64,000 nt of DNA from Pohlia nutans (taxonomy: Eukaryota; Streptophyta; Bryopsida; Bryales; Mniaceae), in assembly GCA_022496805.1 (NCBI GenBank), contig CM040090.1:19586001-19650000 (forward strand), in the 5' to 3' direction. The translations under genes and the position numbers were made by a program. Shown one piece after another: positions 1 through 9,920 of this stretch (positions are counted from its first letter, which is position 1; the number at the start of each line of letters is the position of its first letter). Below the pieces are notes generated by a model. It saw nothing but the letters and a program-made list of their open reading frames with translations. It made no database searches and had not been told where the DNA came from.

Positions 1-1020
1 CATATGATAGAAATCTCAAGACCAAAAGATTAATGAAATAAAAGATATTAACAATCTACCAACATGTGTAGTTGTGGGAAACAATGGGGGAAACCATTTC
101 ATTGCTACCAACTTTGAGTACTACCAACTTTGAAAGCCTCCCGAGAGCTCAAAAATTGGTATTTTACCACAAAAGTTTTACCAAAGAATTATCTTTAAGC
201 TAATTATATGTATGCCAAATTTCAAGGCCAAAAGATTCACCAAAAAAACGTTATCATTAGGAGAAATCTGTAGTCACAAAGGGGCCTTGGCCTCTGGCAC
301 GTGCTGAAAAATTTAGGCCAAACCGTGCACTTTACAAGAGGGCATTAATGGTGCAACCGTGGCTGCCAGCAGCGCAGCTCCGTGGGTCGCGCCAATTGAC
401 GCTGCCGACACTGCCGACACTGCCAGCACTGCGGCTTCCGACGCTGTCAGCGGGCAGCGACTGCACCAATGGGTTTACATAGAAAATGGTGCTTGGGCAG
501 CCGGTTCACCTAACACGGGCAAGCTTAGAGGGCCCCTTTGGGACCCCATTTTTCTCCTAATGTCATAATCTACCAACATAGTAGTCAAAGTTGGTAGCAA
601 TGAAATGGTTTCCCACATTGTTTCCCACAACTACACATGTTGGTAGATTGGGAATATCTTTTTTTTCACTAATCTTTTAGACTTGAGATTCTTACCATAT
701 ATTACTAACAAAAATTGGTTTCTACCAAAAAGAAATCAAAGTAAGGATTTTTTTTTCAATTCTCGGGAGGCTGTTGAAGTTGGTAGGAGTGAAACTTTTT
801 CCACAGCTTCCTATATTGGTAGATTTTGAATAACTTTTTTTTGGTGAATTATTTGGCTTTGAAATATGGTAGGCATATTAACAACTTGATTTTAGGTTCA
901 TGGTAAAAATTTCAAGGTAAAATACCAATTTTTGATCTCTCTAGAGCCTTTCACAGTGGGCAGACTTGAATTTTTTTCCACTGTGAAACCAAAAACGCCA
1001 TTCTACCTTGGACCCCATTG
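1..1020. mobile_element. TA-flanked foldback MITE, right part (copy 1)
   Basis: The right end CCTTGGACCCCATTG stops at 1020 and is followed by TA. The matching left end lies just before the next unit start, so here only the right three quarters are visible. Long inverted arms can be followed by eye: about 45-115 pairs with 575-655 (the CTACCAACATG/CATGTTGGTAG blocks), and 240-285 pairs with 525-570 (CATTAGGAGAAA/TTTCTCCTAATG). Between them is a GC-rich core, roughly 290-520, which holds a 9-bp repeat CTGCCGACA at 402-434. No transposase is encoded. The TA duplication and CAGT-type terminus fit a non-autonomous Tc1/mariner-like element, which is inference. Confidence 0.7.
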
Positions 1021-2180
1021 TACAATGCCCTATCACTTCCAGCCAAAATATTGGAACTTATTAAAAAACAGTCATTTTTAAAAAATTCTTCGTGATCACC
1101 AATTTTTTAAATTTCTTCATGAAACTTTAACTCCTAAACGTCTCAACATTCACAAACTGGATCATGAATAAATTCAAAGTCTTAAAACTTTCACATACAA
1201 TTTTGGATGACTTTCATCCAAGTCTCCTTTGTAATCCTATCAAATTTTCTACCACTTAAAGTAAATCTCTTGTGATAGGGAGATGTTGGTAATATTAGAG
1301 ATGCCTCCAAATGCAAGTATGTCAAATTTGTTGAGTAGATTTTATGCTTGCAATGGTTCTCTCATGTACACCTCATGTTTATATGAGCCATGCTAATATC
1401 TATTTTTCAAGCTAGCATTTACTTGTGTTTAAAGGGCCGGGACATTTAGGGGTTAAACCCACTACTACTATATAATACTGCAATATAAAAAGTCATAGTT
1501 TGGAGTTGCAAGCTTGGGTTTTTAGTTTTTTTCTTTTGCACTAGAGAGTTTGATCAAATATCTCCAAACTTCAAGAATATCAAATTTAGGTCTTGGTTCA
1601 TTCTTTTTTAAAATTCCAAATATCGAGCATTTTATTGCATTTTTAAACCTTGTGGATCAAAACCAAATTTTCATTCTAGAACATACCAAAACCTATGAAG
1701 TTGTTTTTTTTGTTTTTGAATTCTTTTTGCACAATATGGTTTTTTCATTGTATGGTTATAATGATTTTTATTCCCATTTAAACTTCAAAAATCACAAAAA
1801 AGATATACAATGGAATTTTCAAAAATGGCCATGGTCAACTTGAACAAGTACAAATGCCTTGTAATCAATTAGTCATCAACCATTAATGACCCATTAACAC
1901 CACCATATCAAATATCAACACCCATTTCGTTAAAAGTGCACATGCCCCTCTAAAATTGCACATTGTGAATTTTTGATAAGACAATATATGAGTGAAAATA
2001 GCATAAATACGCTATGGAAATACATGCCAAAAATAATGTAATTTTTGAATAAGCCATTGCCAAGTTTTTTGTACAGAGAACACATTAGGGTTCATTATAC
2101 AAAAATTGACCTCCACGCAATTATTTAAGTTTTTTCAAATTATGTCTTTGGAGTTTCTAAAATTTAGGTTTATGTTTTTG
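1021..2180. other. AT-rich spacer without a recognisable gene (copy 1)
   Basis: I find no convincing gene. The longest frame (1550-1843) depends on a non-ATG start and a one-base difference in a T/A run that the other copies lack. The segment at about 1716-1905 is a diverged direct repeat of 14228-14410 near the other end of the unit. Both carry GGAATTTTCAAA, then GGTCAA-TTGAACAAGTA-AAATG, TTGTAATCAAT and AATGACCCATTAAC/AATGACTCATTAAC. Confidence 0.6.
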
Positions 2181-3276
2181 GATTAGACATACGCCTGACC
2201 CTCCTTAACTCCTTTGCTTTAAATTAATTTTAAAACATTAGTGATGCAAGGTTAAACATATGCTAATCCTTCCCCCTATCCAATTGCTTGCAATTATTAT
2301 GTAAAACACTAAGTAATGGGTGTTAACCATACGCATAATCCCCTATCACTATAATTATTTGATACCATACCAAGTGAAGAAGTGTTAGATGTATGTTTAA
2401 CCCATCTCGCTTTTATTGGTTTTTAAAACTCCAAGTGATAGAGGATCATTAGGTATATGCCTAACCAACCTCCCTCCATTATCACTTGCAATTATTACCT
2501 AAACTAGCAAGTGGTGGGAATTACACATATGCTCAACCCCCAAAACATTTATAATTTCCAACAAAATAAAATGTCTCAAGATAAGGCATATGCCTAACCA
2601 CTCAACACTTACAACTTTTAACAAATTAGAATATTGAAGGGTTAGGAATAAGCCTAATCCCCCAACCTTTAAAAACTTCAACACAATAAGATGTCAAAGG
2701 GTTAGGCATATGCCTATCCCACCAACACTTCCATTATATAGGAGAATAAAATATAGGAGAGTTAAACATACGCTTAATCCCCTATCATTTGAATTACTTG
2801 TTAGAATACTAAGTGATGGGGGTTAAGCATACCCCTAACCCATATCACTTGAATCATAATTGTTAAAATGTTGAGTGATAGGGGTTAGACTTGTGCCTAA
2901 TTCCTCTTAATTAATTTAAAAAATTACAAATTATAATAATTGAAAGTAACATGCCATTACTTTCAATTATTAAGTAAAACACCAAGTGATGCCGGTAAGC
3001 ATATGCCTAACCTCTTATTCTTTTAATTAAGTTTTAAAATAACTAGTGATAAGGGCTTACGCGGACGTTTAGACTCCCCTCCCCCCATTGGCAATTATTT
3101 TTTAAAATATCAAGTGCTCTGAATTAGGCATAGGCTTAACTCCTATCACATCAATTAACTATTAAAATTGCAAGTGATGAGGGGTTAGGCATATGCCTAA
3201 AACCTCCCATCACTTGTAATTATTATGTAAACTATCAAATGATGAGGGTTGAGCATATGTTTAATCCCCCACTCAT

Positions 3277-3426
3277 ACAAAATCTTGTTTGATGTGACAT
3301 TTTTCAATGATTAAATGTCCATTGTGACTTTTCTTCTGTGACTCGAAATTAATTTTGAGTCACTAAAGACAAGTCATAACAAACATTTAATTATTAAAAA
3401 CATGTCATAGGGAACAACATTTCTAC
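3277..3426. mobile_element. Small hairpin MITE nested in the satellite (copy 1)
   Basis: A stretch of about 150 bp breaks the satellite rhythm: the palindromes at 3247 and 3475 are 228 bp apart instead of about 62. It is a near-complete inverted repeat around 3350/3351. The centre is GTGACTCGAAATTAATTTTG at 3338-3357, continuing to GTCAC at 3363. Outward, TGACATTTTTCAATGATTAA pairs with the TTAATTATTAAAAACATGTCA block. It encodes nothing. The superfamily cannot be named, because the exact ends and a target duplication are not clear by eye. Confidence 0.65.
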
Positions 3427-3660
3427 TAGTATCTGTATAACTTACAATCATCATGTAATCTTATAAATGATGGGATTAGACATATGCTTAATCCTATCAC
3501 ATTAATTATTTTTCAAAATACAAAGTAATGGGAGGTTGTGCATATGTTTAACCCTCTAATAGTTGAAATTTAAAAAAAATTATAGTAGTAAGCGGTTAGA
3601 CGTATGCCTAGCCCCCCAACAATTTCATTCTACAAGAAATTTATAATATGGGTCTATGGG

Positions 3661-3664
<4 letters not shown>

Positions 3665-3696
<32 letters not shown>
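3665..3696. repeat. (AT)16 microsatellite (copy 1)
   Basis: An uninterrupted AT dinucleotide run of 32 bp sits where a satellite palindrome would have its ATAT core: GAGGG on the left and GTTAACCTCC on the right are the palindrome arms. Confidence 0.97.
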
Positions 3697-3699
<3 letters not shown>

Positions 3700-3944
3700 A
3701 ACCTCCAAACACTTGGATTTTATAAAGAAATAAAATATTAGAGGGATAGGCATGTACTAAACCTTTAAACACTTACTATTTCAAACAAAATAAAATACAA
3801 GAGGGTTAGGCATGTGCCTGACCCACTAATACTTTATTATGTAGCAAAATAATACCTAGGAAGGTTAGGTATATGCTTAACCCCTCAACTCTTACAATTT
3901 CTAAACAAAGTATAATATGGGAGGTTTAGGCACATGCCTTGGGG

Positions 3945-5973
3945 AAGTCGCTATCAAGAATTTAGCTAACTATGAGAGAACAAATATAAGGTGTCTTTAA
4001 TTCATTTGAGATAAAAATCATAAATTTATAAAAGTAATATAGGGTGTTCTAAAACCAATATGGGAATATTGTAGAAATACTCCTGAAATATATGTGGATA
4101 GTTAAATTATGTACACTCAATTCCGCACCGAAATGTACCTACACAATTCGACTACCTCTTAAGTAACGACTTTAAATCAGACGCCCTGTTACCTAATCAC
4201 CTTCCCACGGGTACGAAATTTGCTCATAACTGACCTATTCAACAAGCACAGTTCTAAGCAAGTGAATGGCACAAACATACAACAACCTTGAATGAACTCA
4301 AACTGGTCCAGTAAACTCAATGGTTCAGCTTACAAGTCATAAAATAACAACTTCACAAAGATACTGTAATCGATCAACCGACTCAGGCGAGGGAATGTTG
4401 AGTCTTTGGACCGCGATCGATACTCGCTAGGATGAGTGAAGGACGTTGAGGCGATTCGGCGATGCGGCAAAGATCATTCTGGTGTTTGTATATATTCTCA
4501 AACAACCAGAAATATTTATAAGTTAGTAACTGCTTTGCAGTGCTTACAGGCCGGCTGAAAGAATAATGTCCGGAGACATTTGAAGTTACAAATTAAGTTG
4601 CCGTCTTTTAATTAATTTCGAATGTGCAAGAGGTAAATTAAAGTCGCCTGGTCGTGGCAGGTGATTCCCGATTTGGATTCCACGCACTCGATGCTGATTG
4701 ATCCACAATGTACGCACTTTACAAACATGGGTACGCTTACGTACGCCATGCAAACCCTAGACCCTTCTGGACCAATTCTTTGTGCACAAAGAGCCTTCAA
4801 TTTCAAAGCTAGCCTGTGTTTGTTTATGCACTACGTAACCGGTAGTGTGCTCTTTGGATGACCCAGAAACGCATATTCCAACTTTGTCAGTACATGAACT
4901 GCAAGTCAGTGTCGCTTCGTGAAGACTTTAGTTATCTTTCATACATTCCCTCCAAGGCAGCTACTTCTGAGCCAGGGAGGAGGCTGTGGGACTTCGATCC
5001 TCTGCAACTTTTTGACACGGAAAACACCCATTCAGAATCGACTTCATTCCTTCCTTCTATCAACTCCAACCTGATCTAACAGTGAGTGATCCTTATCGTC
5101 TCCCTGAATGCATGTGAACGTCAATCTCGTATGATCCATTAAATGGCAAATCAGCTCGATCCGGATACCAGACATCGTACTCACAAAAATCACTGTTGAT
5201 AAAGAATCGCGGATGGATGTCTCACTCTTCCCGAATCGGCTAACAACAACAAAATTCCCGACGTGCGCAGGAGAATACTTGAATGTTCAATTCAAATATA
5301 TCTCTACTTGAACAAGAACGCCATGTATTCGTTATATTGGCCGTTCCCAATTATTTTGTCCGCTCAAATAGTGTGACTTGAGTTCATTTTCTCTCCTTAT
5401 CAGATTAGTGTGGGTAAAATATAAACAGGATTGGCCAATTTACTGAATATGGCGTTAAGATGAATTGTTGTCCAGAACATTTTTACAGTTTCAGCTTACA
5501 AGTCATAAAATAACAGATTGTTCTTATTGATGAATGATGATGTTGGAGTTTACAGGACTACAGGTACTACCCTGATGTCAAAAGTTCACACTTTTAACTG
5601 AAAATATGTTATTGCCCGCAAACACTAAGTCACTGAACGTCTAGGTGGTACGGTCTCGCAAACTCACACCATGCATATGTAGAGTAAAGTTCTGCGTTGC
5701 TAGTGCGCACAACACAACTATTTAGGCGCCGAGGTATGTAACTATAGCCTAAGGGATCCTGGCTACACAATTAACTGAATCATACAACAAATAATTTATA
5801 TGATGAGTACGGATCGATGTCGATTAGAAACAAACTGTAAGAATAGCCACATATATGATACGTACGTCAAATACGCTTGAAACGCCAAAGTATGGTCTCA
5901 GCCCGGAGGAGTTGCAAGTGCGTTCCGCAACACCCTGGGAGCAGCCACCATCCTCCTGATCTTAGCCAACTTC
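3945..5973. other. Non-coding part of the gene island, 3' of the GTPase (copy 1)
   Basis: Base composition becomes visibly less AT-rich from about 4090. Two short plus-strand frames touch at 4858-4861: one ending there (in-frame ATG 4691) and one of 73 codons (4858-5079) with even codon use. I recognise neither, and nothing joins them into a gene. GTGAGT at 5082, just after the second frame, is donor-like. A telo-box-like AAACCCTAG lies at 4752-4760. A 26-bp sequence starting TTCAGCTTACAAGTCAT occurs exactly at 4324-4349 and again at 5490-5515. The segment next to 5974 should hold the 3' untranslated region of the minus-strand GTPase gene; I see no clear poly(A) signal. Confidence 0.45.
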
Positions 5974-8729
5974 TTAACGGAGATTCTTACCACCCTTTTT
6001 ATTGCGGGTTCTCGCATTTGCCGTTCCCATCAGTTTCTCGAGAAGACCTCTGGGACCAGCATGTTTCCCAGCCTTACTTGCTGCCTGGATGTCGATGGGT
6101 TGACGAGGTAGGTTGAATGATACCTCCTGGCGTTTTGCCGCTCCTTTAAGTAATTTGTAATGCTTGTCTACATCATCCATGCAGATCCTCAAACTCTCAC
6201 CACTCGCATTCAGAGCATAGAGCTTCTCGAGCTCACCTTTGACATCCTCTGTGGTAAGCTTCCTCACCTGCTGCCCATTGCCTGTGGTACTTCGGATTTT
6301 GAAGTTTTCCACTTCCTTCTCATATTTCTTTTGCAGATCCTCCAGTTCTTCAATTCTTGCTCGCCCCTCAGGTGTGCTGCAATCTCCAGACATTTTCTTC
6401 ATCTTGATCTGGTCTCTGAGGTAGTCCTGAGTGGCAGAGTGGTATGTGATGATGGAATTCTGTGATAAGAAGCCAGCAAAGATCGCAGTGGCTCCAATAA
6501 CAACCTCCATCTCTTTCTTGATAGACTCGGCCCTCTGCTTAAGTACCTTCGATACTTCGCGCTTCTGTTGAATTTCATCTTTGGTTTCATCGATCACTTT
6601 TCGAATTTCTTTGTCCTCTCTTTCACGAACCACAGTCCTCATCTCGTGCGAGACACGAGTGTGCTTTTCATTAGGGCACCCACATACCTTACACTCTCCT
6701 GAAGACTTGGACAATTGGCTGCAGAACAGCGAAGGTTCTTCTGGAGCCAAAAAGTAATCCGTAATACTAGCAAACATCCCTACTATCGTCTCATGAGGAG
6801 AGCAGTGGTCATGACAGATGACATCTTTGCACTTGGGACTATTGCAAACTGTCCTAAGGTGTCCAAGTGCGGCCGACTCTTGCACGCTTTCTTTGATAAT
6901 CAACGATGAAATATGATCATTGATACTCCCATGACTTCGAAGAAGCTCCTTCGTAACCTTCTCAACTTGGTCCAGATTGCTTTGGATATTGGCCGAAATC
7001 TGGGCTATCGGTCTCTCGCTTGCAGCAAGCATGTCTCTCACGCGGTTCAGAGAAACCGTACTCTCCACAACGTGTGCTTCTAGTGATGAAATGTGGGCTA
7101 TAAGCCTCGATGCCTCTTCTGTCGATTGATTCCAACTCTCTCTGAAGATAGTAGTCTCCAGGTTAGAAAATTCCAGACCACTCGCCACAGATGCTAAGAA
7201 TCTGAAGCCTACGCTGTCAAAATAATACATTGTCTTCTCATCAAGCATGATAGCCTCAGTTTGCGGTGACTCTTTCAGCAATGCCTGGAGAAGCTCCAGA
7301 GTGTTCCCAACACGAAACATCGTGCTCGTTGCATTGGTAAAGCAAAAGAGTATGTTGGTGGCGGCATCTTTGTGGAGATGAGAAAGCAACTCCACGATGC
7401 AGTACTTGAGGGATGTTGTCAGCCTCTCTTCATTCGGTTTGAGAAGAATGCAGATAGCATTCAGTCTCTCATACTCGGATATGTATGATAAGATTCCTTT
7501 GAAATTCTGAACATCCTGGTCAAAACCTCTAGTGTCACCAATTCCGGGGGTATCAATGAGCCGTATCAATGTCTCACCGACATTGAACGTGTATGCCTTA
7601 CATTTCTGGGTGCACGAACTTCCAGCACTCTTGCCGACACCCTCGTCAGGGTCTGCTTTCCCAACAACGATTTTCTTCCTGTTCATGTCTCTGGTTGACG
7701 AGATAAACTCAGAGTAGATAAGGCTTAGGATCTCACCCTTCTGGGCTGCGTCACGGGCTTCATCAAGAGTAGGAAAAGAGAGATAGTTATAGAGCGCATT
7801 GATGAACGTGGACTTGCCAACTCCCGTTGCTCCCAGGAGGAGGATGTTGATCTCCTGAGCTGATGAATCGGTAGCTGCGGAGGCAGTCACTGGACCCGAG
7901 TCAACTTTCTTTTCAGATACACCGACAGGATAATCTGCCTGGGGTCCTGTGATCGATTCTGAGCTCGCCTCTAAGGCCTGAGAACCGGCCACTTGCAGCT
8001 GCTCTACATCCGAGTCTTCTCCTGACTCTTCCTGATGCTCGGCTAGGTGAAATGTAGCCTGGGACCTGCACGCACAAATCAAAGAACAATCCGTTTGAAA
8101 CGCGCGCACTTAATTATAGACCAGCAGCACATGTACCTGTAGCATTTTAGCGACCAGCTAAGCAGCACATGAAGAACATTTTAGCGACCAGCTAAGACTT
8201 CAAGATGTGCACGTCTGTGTAACACAGATCCAAATGAGATATTTAGTGTTCACGAACCATGCTCATGTCCATTCTCCAAAAAACGTATCACCTAAGGTGT
8301 CACCAGTGCTTTTTACAAGGCATTTTCAATGCGATGCTTGATTTAAATTGTAATTCGACAGGAAAGTTATATGTCAACGTTTCCAAGATGAAAGCAATAT
8401 TGTAAACAAAAAGCTATCAAAAGCACTAGAATATCTCTGTCATTAGTGGTTTAATGACTCACCAAGCACTTTCCTAAATGATAAATAACACCTTTTTGGT
8501 ATAAATTTTGGGATAATTGGATGAGAATGATGATCATGTGAATGAAAATTGAAAAAATATACTACAAAATTGTTCTTTGAATGAAATCATGACTTCCTTG
8601 TCTCTAGATACTCTCCAAAGGATTCTCCAAAGAATTCTGCAAAGCAACCAAAAGCAGGCGGTTTGGTTCGTTTTTCGGAGAATGCAGATACAGTAAAAAA
8701 AAGACATACCGTGGTTCTGCCTGGTCCAT
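5974..8729 (-). CDS. AIG1/GIMAP-like P-loop GTPase with Cys/His cluster (copy 1)
   Basis: Two coding exons, 8729-8710 and 8065-5974, separated by a 644-bp GT-AG intron (GTATGT donor at 8709, TGCAG acceptor at 8066). They give 703 residues starting MDQAEPR. The large exon alone has only a GTG at 8109, inside the intron. ATG 8729 is the first in frame after a stop and has A at -3 and G at +4. Seen in the protein: an acidic N-terminus; P-loop GATGVGKST at 85-93; DTPG at 178-181; FTNA at about 249-252 in the G4 position; a Cys/His cluster (C414, C419, C424, C428, C465, C468, C470, H475), probably zinc-binding; charged coiled-coil-like helices at about 488-530 and 575-600; a basic tail. Known: AIG1/GIMAP proteins are GTP-binding, often membrane-linked and immune-related. 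Similar long GTPases of unknown function occur in fungi and invertebrates (from memory). The partner and location here are unknown. A further 5' exon is possible (9674-9845). Confidence 0.83.
8143..8196. repeat. Short tandem duplication inside the GTPase intron (copy 1)
   Basis: CATTTTAGCGACCAGCTAAG occurs at 8143-8162 and again at 8177-8196, a 34-bp period next to the intron's 3' end. The other copies carry it too. Confidence 0.85.
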
Positions 8730-9673
8730 GATCTCTCGTATATTATCGACTCGGAAGTCTGAATAGATGGAAACAAAGTTACACCAAGTCAGATCTGATT
8801 CTCAATCCAACATCTGAAGACTTAAGCTCAAGGACATAAACAAACGACCATGATTTGGGATATGCCGACGAGAAGGCGAGATTCAAGCTGAGGCAGTCGC
8901 TTCTCAAAGTAAGATCCGGATTGCGATTAACACAATCTAGCATGTGCTCCACATCAAATCCTCAAACTGAGACTCAGCAGCAAAATCAATTGGAAGACAA
9001 GACGTACCGTAGACTAGCGAAACAACAACGTACACAAAGTTTGCAATTAATTGACCGGGCTTGACGATGAAGCGCGTGTTTCAGACCACACCGCAGGCCA
9101 GGCTGCGAATCAAGATGAGAGAAGATATCAAGCTCCGATCGAGGGCATACCCCCGGTGCCAATCTAACCAACCAACTCTCCGGATCGATCAGCAGCTAAT
9201 CCGGCCTCCTCACAATATCTCCCAGCTTGATGCCCGCTCCAAGTAGCTAGTACAATGGTAATTGGTGATTGTAAGCATGAAATATCGACTCATATATATA
9301 CTCGATCAAGCGCAAACAACATATGGTAAGGGAAAATAATTTTCAAGTGCTCAATAATATGAAATGTGACAGTAGTACTGTACAATTAGTAGATCTGGCG
9401 CGCATGATCTAGTACGCTCGGATTCGATCGAATGATACAGCTTGTACATGAAGACGGTCGTACTTGAGGTCGGATACTCGGATCTAGACAAAGTCTGTAA
9501 GTATGAAATTAAAGTCTAAGAAGACTAGTTCATCAGTGTCTGTTAGTACCATATATCCTGACTTTGACAATAAACAATGTCACTCACGATGATCATGTCA
9601 GTATCGATAGACTAACTTAGAATCTGAATAGATCACTCAATCGTCACTGAGCATGACTGATCGGCGCACATAC
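8730..9673. other. 5' region of the GTPase gene: probable intron or 5' UTR (copy 1)
   Basis: No long ATG frame is convincing here. On the minus strand, a pyrimidine-rich acceptor TTTGTTTCCATCTATTCAG ends at 8759, so the exon holding ATG 8729 may begin at 8758 (49 nt to its donor). A donor-like CTACGGTACGTC stands at about 9013-9002, and an acceptor-like CTTGATTCGCAG ends near 9104; together they could bound a 5' untranslated exon. Its reading frame is closed by TAA before the junction, so it cannot extend the protein. The same sequences lie at 25036-25979, 41381-42324 and 57686-58629. Confidence 0.4.
9292..9300 (-). promoter_or_regulatory. Possible TATA box for the GTPase gene
   Basis: The minus strand reads GAGTATATATATGAG here, about 560 bp before ATG 8729. 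A start 25-35 bp downstream would begin a leader containing the donor-like site near 9008. It is only a composition match in AT-containing DNA, and it would lie inside an intron if the distal exon at 9674-9845 is used. Counterparts are at 25598, 41943 and 58248. Confidence 0.2.
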
Positions 9674-9845
9674 AGTCTGTAGATAGTCCCGCCTCGCTTT
9701 GAATTAGTGTATTAATATCAGGCGGCACCTGTGGGTTTTGCTTCGGGATATCATCAATGGCTGCGTACTGCACGAAGATCCCAGACGGACTCGCGACCGT
9801 CTGGTAATTTGCAACATGAGAGGAACTGCAATCAGCTGCTGACAT
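9674..9845 (-). CDS. Candidate distal 5' coding exon of the GTPase gene (copy 1)
   Basis: An ATG frame starts at 9845 (MSAADCSSSH...) after an in-frame stop and runs 70 codons to a stop at 9633. Inside it, ACAGACT|GTATGT offers a donor at 9673 of the same GTATGT type as the downstream intron. Ending the exon there leaves phase 1. The exon beginning at 8758 supplies the two bases needed, so the protein would read ...GLSTD-YFRVDNIREI-MDQAEPR... into the GTPase with no stop, about 770 residues in total. Codon use looks ordinary and the DNA is as GC-rich as the gene. Alternatively it is a separate 70-residue ORF or no gene. An acceptor-like TTCACTTGTAG ends near 9855, just before the ATG. Confidence 0.42.
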
Positions 9846-9920
9846 TCTCTTATGAGACCCTACAAGTGAATAAATCAACGCTCATGGATCACAGTACGAA
9901 ATAACAACTTGCAGCACAAG

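Larger units (their letters stand above)
2181..3944. repeat. Degenerate palindromic satellite, about 25 units (copy 1)
   Basis: A palindromic block recurs about every 57-70 bp. The best core is GGTTAGGCATATGCCTAACC, seen nearly intact near 2580, 2700, 3182 and 3806 and degenerate near 2181, 2250, 2321, 2385, 2449, 2519, 2640, 2761, 2821, 2881, 2993, 3055, 3122, 3247, 3475, 3536, 3596, 3742, 3862 and 3923. In the best units the symmetry extends outward to AAGTGAT and ATCACTT, giving about 46 bp (3171-3216). Spacers are A/T-rich, often AATTATT or AACAAAATAAAAT. A separate perfect 16-bp hairpin lies at 2934-2949/2957-2972. No protein is encoded. Confidence 0.88.

Noticed and set aside
359..568. 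69-codon Ala-rich frame in the MITE core
   Set aside because: It has a GTG start and lies inside a foldback element. Only the ATG frame 348-482 could be translated, and nothing supports it.
2181..3944. CRISPR array
   Set aside because: The repeats are degenerate, each is a palindrome, spacers are short and themselves repetitive, there are no cas genes, and the host is a eukaryote.
4752..4760. Telo-box AAACCCTAG as a promoter element
   Set aside because: A single 9-base match without a gene downstream is not enough to call a site.
5877..6465. Plus-strand frames opposite the GTPase exon
   Set aside because: They are antisense shadows of the well-supported minus-strand coding sequence.
8066..8109. 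GTG at 8109 as start of a 711-residue GTPase
   Set aside because: GTG is not a usual eukaryotic start. The segment ends in a TGCAG acceptor, and an upstream ATG exon joins in frame, so these residues are probably intron.
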